Origin: Siphonodentalium dalli
Taxonomy: Eukaryota > Mollusca > Scaphopoda > Gadilida > Siphonodentaliidae
NCBI GenBank assembly: GCA_032622095.1
Contig: CP136066.1
Location: 151,046,224 to 151,110,223 of the forward strand
Length of the DNA: 64,000 nt
Direction of reading: 5' to 3'
A program made the translations under genes and the position numbers. The notes below the pieces were generated by a model. That model did not search any database, had not been told where the DNA came from, and saw only the letters and a list, made by a program, of their open reading frames with translations. The first letter of the stretch is position 1. Each line of letters opens with the position of its first letter. Shown here in pieces: positions 60,001 through 64,000 of this stretch.

Positions 60001-62305
60001 GCCACAGGTATGCATATAACTTCAATCTTGACCGTACAGGCATACCAGGTGCACCTATACACATTACCCATAACCATAAAATCACTCCCTATTTATCTAC
60101 GCACTCCATCCATGATCATACAGACAGCACAAATATACATATACACCCACATGTCACAATACAGCCACACACGGTACACATATACATCCCACCACGACAT
60201 TACAGTCACTCCATATATACATAAACAACTCACAGATGACCATGTAGCTACTCTCGTTATATCTATACACCACAGCAATGCCCATACGGTCACAACGGCC
60301 ACACACAACAATACACCGTACAGTCACTACATGTATACCGATTCACCTCACACATGCCCATACAGCCACTCCTTATATTCCTATGCATCTCACCATGGAC
60401 ACCCCACTCATAACCATATAGTCACTCCTTGTATACATATTCACACCATTCATGCCCATACAGTAACTCCCTGTATATATATTCACCTCACCCTTGGCCA
60501 TGTCACTCCCCGTATCCCTATTGTCACACCATAGCAGAATAGCCACTCAAGATATACTAATACTCCCCAGCCATGTCAGTATATTCACTCCATGTATGCA
60601 TATGCACATCATCCATGCCCATATAGCCGCTCGCTATATACACATACCCCTCGCCCATGACCATATAGCAACACATGTGTATACCCGTATAACCTACACA
60701 TGACCATACCGCCACATCACCAAGCAGGAACACCGGGTATACTCATACACCTGACACATGACCATTTAGTCACTCCCTGTATAGCTATTCATTACATTTA
60801 TGATCATACAGTCACTAATTGTATACATACATGTACTCATCTCACCGTTGACCATACAATAACTCCCTGTATACCTATTCACCTCACCTATGATAATATA
60901 GTAAGTCCCTGGCTACCATCTTGGCATCCACCCTGTATCCAGTTGATATGTTTTATCATAATGGACCAGAATAGCCACATATTATGGTTCATCTCAGTTC
61001 CGTTTCAAAGTTCTGCCCATTTCCTTTCAATAATATGGCAAGAAACACAAAAGAGGTTCTCCGCAAAATTCCATACTGCAACTTTAAAATGAATTTGTCA
61101 TGCCCCATACGGAACTGGGACAAACATAATAGAACGTAGTTGTCAGTTAATTAACTAACACGTACAATAACCAAGTGAGTCACAATTTACTACCTTGTCG
61201 GATAACGCAGAGAATAATGTTCGGGATATATGTAAAAAATTAACTTTTTACAAATTTGGTTGCCATTTTGGAAGCCATCTTGAGCAATTTGGTCTATAAA
61301 CACCGTAGTGTGACACATTTAAGATAGACCAATACAATAAATACCTTTGATACCAATGATAGTTGCATTTTACTTAAAACAATTGTCCAACCCTGAAAAG
61401 TGAATTTTTGTCGAAATTTATGTCAAGTTTGTGAGAGAAAAATCCAATATTTCTGGTGATGTCAGTGGTGACAATAGAAACAATGATCCATGGTGCATCA
61501 GACTGTTAGTATGCAATGTATATAATACAGATTAGCCAATTTTATATATTAACCACAACTTGTAAGCCATTGCAGGACACCCTGAGGCAATATTTACCAT
61601 TTTTCATATTTTCGGCGGCCATTTTGGAAATTTTCAACACCAATTTCATTCCCATTGAAGTAAAACATCCGTCCAATAAAATAAAGCACATAGTTGTTGA
61701 CATTCTATTAACAGCCTGTGTGGCTTGTCGATAAAATGACTATCAAAATCGTCTTGCAAAAAATCGAAAATTTTACCCCTCTTTTTCAAATCCTCTTTCT
61801 GTATCTATTACGGAACCCTCGTCAATGGCAAATGTCTTAAAATGACGCTATAATATCACGCTTGATGACTGTCTCAAAAACATTGCCATTTACTAATGAT
61901 TAATGTGAAGAAAAATGGAAGATATGGTGAAATATTAATTAAATTTCCTATTTTCGTGCAGATGACGTCATTTTTCGGCGGCCATTTTGAATTTTTTTCG
62001 GAATTTTTTGCCGTCATTTTGAAGAAGGACATCATACCAACAAATGGCATATATTTTGTCTGTGTCTTTTGCTAACAACCGATCTATTACAATGATTAAA
62101 TACAGCTGGTCGGAATTAGAGGAAATGGCGGCCATCTTGGATTCAAATGGCTCTAGCACCTAGTAGGGCCACCTTTATTTTTCGGAGAATTCCGGATTCT
62201 TTATCTGGATACCATAGGGAACAATAAAAATAAGGTTATTTGTAATCATCGGGGGGGGGGGGGGGGGGGGGGGGGTGCAGGTGGACCTTATTGGCTCCCC
62301 GACTA
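57026..62305. mobile_element. Foldback element (5.28 kb), giant inverted-repeat transposon
   Basis: Begins TAGTCGGGGAGCCAATAAGG and ends with its exact reverse complement. The arms (57026-59314 and 59413-62305) are inverted copies. The outer ~1.35 kb of each is non-repetitive (57026-58385, 60940-62305). The inner parts are tandem ~60-bp repeats (GTATACAGGGAGTGACTATA / TGGTCATGGGTGAGGTGAAT). A 98-bp unpaired spacer (59315-59412) sits between innermost arms GGGTGGCTATCGCTTT and its complement. AAT flanks both sides (57023-57025, 62306-62308); array paralogues read GAGAATGGACAG without interruption (42490-42501), giving a 3-bp duplication. A poly-G run next to the right TIR is 25 nt, against 7 C on the left. 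No transposase. Open frames within the 60-bp repeats are by-products. The layout recalls Drosophila FB and sea urchin TU elements. Confidence 0.9.
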
Positions 62306-62502
62306 AATGGACAGTATGATGATGCCAAACTTCAGTACCACTTGTGATGATGTATCTGGTTGTTAAAATCTAGCATGATATACCATCATATAGACAGTCA
62401 AAACTAGAATTTGTAACCAACTTTATACAGTAAAAGTCAAATCTTGAGGTTTAGAAAATGTCCCAACAAAGTATGTTTGTATAGAATATTCTATAGTTGA
62501 AT

Positions 62503-63317
62503 TAGGGCCCTGTGAATATTCGAATTCGATTCGAAATTTCGAATCGTTTCTGCGATTCGATTCAATTTTATTTCGAATCTTGTTGTCGTTGTTTTCGAAT
62601 TGAATATCTCGTGGCATTCTTGCCGACGGTTGAGTCAAATGATGTCGTTTACGGTCAGCGCTTTTACCAGTTTACAGTCGCACACACACGATTCGTCGGC
62701 TCGCCCGTTGATGGAATAACACTATTGTGCCGTCACATGGGGTCTATAATGCTAGAAACAAGGTGATCACTCTGAGCACCTTTAGATAACGATGGTATTG
62801 TTGAATCAATTTATTTTCTGCCACACAGATCGGCATACCAGTCTCTGAGCTATTAAATATGCTTCCCACTATCAAGTTTTGAATTGATATCGCCATTTTA
62901 TTATAATCTTATGCTCACAGCATGACTGTACCTTGAACCTTTTAGTCGGACACAAAAGTTGTGATATCAATTATAACATAGATATTATATAGCTACAACA
63001 ACCACCACCAGCGGTGCAAATGACTCGTTCCGATGTGTCATTCCCGTTTTTGAGTAAACCCAACTTATTTCCGTATTACATCGTCCATATTCGGCTGTTT
63101 CCGTGGATAAAATGAATCACTTCCGGTTGACAATCCCACAACCCACACAAGGGATTAATGCCGGTGTGTACGATGAATTCTCTCATTAGTATTTACTTTT
63201 GTTTATGAACTCCTCACATGTCAACACAATGTCTGATTCGATTCGAAATCGAATACAATTTACCTGATTCGATTCGGTATTCGATTCGATAGAAAAAATC
63301 CGATTCGCAGGGGCCTA
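62503..63317. mobile_element. hAT-like MITE, copy 3 (815 bp)
   Basis: Full-length like copy 1, with perfect 8-bp AGTTGAAT duplications (62495-62502, 63318-63325). It lies in the same relative place in the array unit as copies 1 and 2, so it was duplicated with the unit, not inserted afresh. Confidence 0.85.
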
Positions 63318-64000
63318 AGTTGAATGTAACACATTTTGTGAAACTAAAACCTATTTGAGTGACTGAGTATTATCTCATTCGTGTGGAGTAATTTTTTATT
63401 ATGAATTTACAATAAGACGCTCCCAAAAGTCCAAACTCGATAGTAGCTACTCATGAGATGAAGCATCCTTTATACGCCTTTGTTAGATATTAGTCTTTTG
63501 GATCATGTCCAAGTATGTCTGAGAATGGACAGTATGATGATGCCAATCTTCAGTACCACTTGTGATGATGTATCTGGTTATTAAAATCTAGCATGATATA
63601 CAATCATATAGATAGTCGAAACCAGAATTTGTAACCAACTTTATCAATATACTGACCAAGAAAACGACGAGAATAATCTAATTCGTGTGGACTAATATAT
63701 GATTTTGAATTTACAACAAGACACCCCCGAAAGTCCAAACTTGATAGTAGCTACTCATAAGATGAAGCATCCTTTGTACGCCTTTGTTAGAAATTAGTCT
63801 TTTGGATCATGTCCAAGTATGTCTGAGAATAGACAGCATGATGATGCCAAACTTCAGTACCACTTGTGATGATGTATCTGGTTTTTACAATCTAGCATGA
63901 TATACCTTCATATAGATGGTCAGAACCAGAATTTGTAACCAACTTTATCAATATACTGATCAAGAAAGTGATAAACTTTAACAGAGTTGACAGCAATTCA

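Larger units (their letters stand above)
40703..64000. repeat. Composite tandem array (units ~1.1 to ~2.9 kb), heavily interrupted by nested transposons
   Basis: A leader block (TTTTTGAGATTGTTTATAAA ... GTGGGCGGTGCAATTATGCA) begins units at about 41789, 52686, 53785 and 56350; a partial leader begins at 40703. It is followed by one to four ~300-bp subrepeats containing CATGTCCAAGTATGTCTGAG, GGACAGTATGATGATGCC and ACCACTTGTGATGATGTATC, then a closing block (GCAAATTGCATGTTATAATA ... CACAAAACAAAAATAGGTAA). Unit 52686-53784 is short (1.1 kb). Unit 53785-56349 is long (2.56 kb) and contains a hAT-like MITE. The array runs off the right edge. It holds a DIRS element, a 2-kb element, a foldback element and three MITE copies. 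Short open frames in the subrepeats have no domain. Confidence 0.9.

Noticed and set aside
58549-61092. Several open frames rich in His, Thr and Tyr (up to 174 codons)
   Set aside because: They read through the ~60-bp tandem repeats of the foldback arms on both strands. Their periodic composition comes from the repeat.

Overview
Eukaryotic nuclear DNA, AT-rich, intron-bearing and dominated by repeats. The only host gene recognised is a fragment of WDR43 (UTP5), split by GT-AG introns. The interspersed repeats, with tails of GGACGGACGGACG type followed by CTCAGGTGAGCTAAAAAC, are of a style I associate with molluscan genomes. A bivalve or other lophotrochozoan is therefore my inference, not a proof.

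Layout. (1) 1-23023: 17 head-to-tail copies of a ~1353-bp satellite ending at a 100-N assembly gap (23024-23123). Each unit carries a 461-bp segment bounded by perfect 23-bp inverted repeats. (2) 23124-29058: about eight ~0.5-kb modules sharing a ~120-bp exon-like core, split by a 2.5-kb interspersed element (24558-27092). (3) 29612-34350: six consecutive minus-strand WDR43 exons, with introns holding TTAA-flanked MITEs and hairpin MITEs. (4) 35271-38774: a 3.3-copy tandem array of a ~1.11-kb unit. (5) 38775-40702: no recognisable gene, with one strong hairpin MITE. (6) 40703-64000: a composite tandem array, distantly related to the 35-38 kb unit, that has been a target for nested insertions. 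These are a nearly intact DIRS-type tyrosine-recombinase retrotransposon (44743-50576), a second copy of the 2-kb interspersed element (50594-52679), three copies of a hAT-like MITE with 8-bp duplications (42690, 54679, 62503) and a 5.28-kb foldback element (57026-62305).

Because the composite array holds several paralogous copies, the empty target site of each nested element can be read inside the window. This fixes element ends and target duplications directly: none or 1 bp for DIRS, 8 bp for the hAT MITE, AAT for the foldback element, and an A-rich AAAAAC for the 2-kb element.

How the genes work together: the retrotransposon's gag, RT/RNase H and recombinase would form one self-contained mobile unit on the minus strand. 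WDR43 is an unrelated ribosome-biogenesis gene. Its WD40 part and the rest of its C-terminal domain were not found here. No tRNA, rRNA, CRISPR or prokaryotic-type gene was seen.
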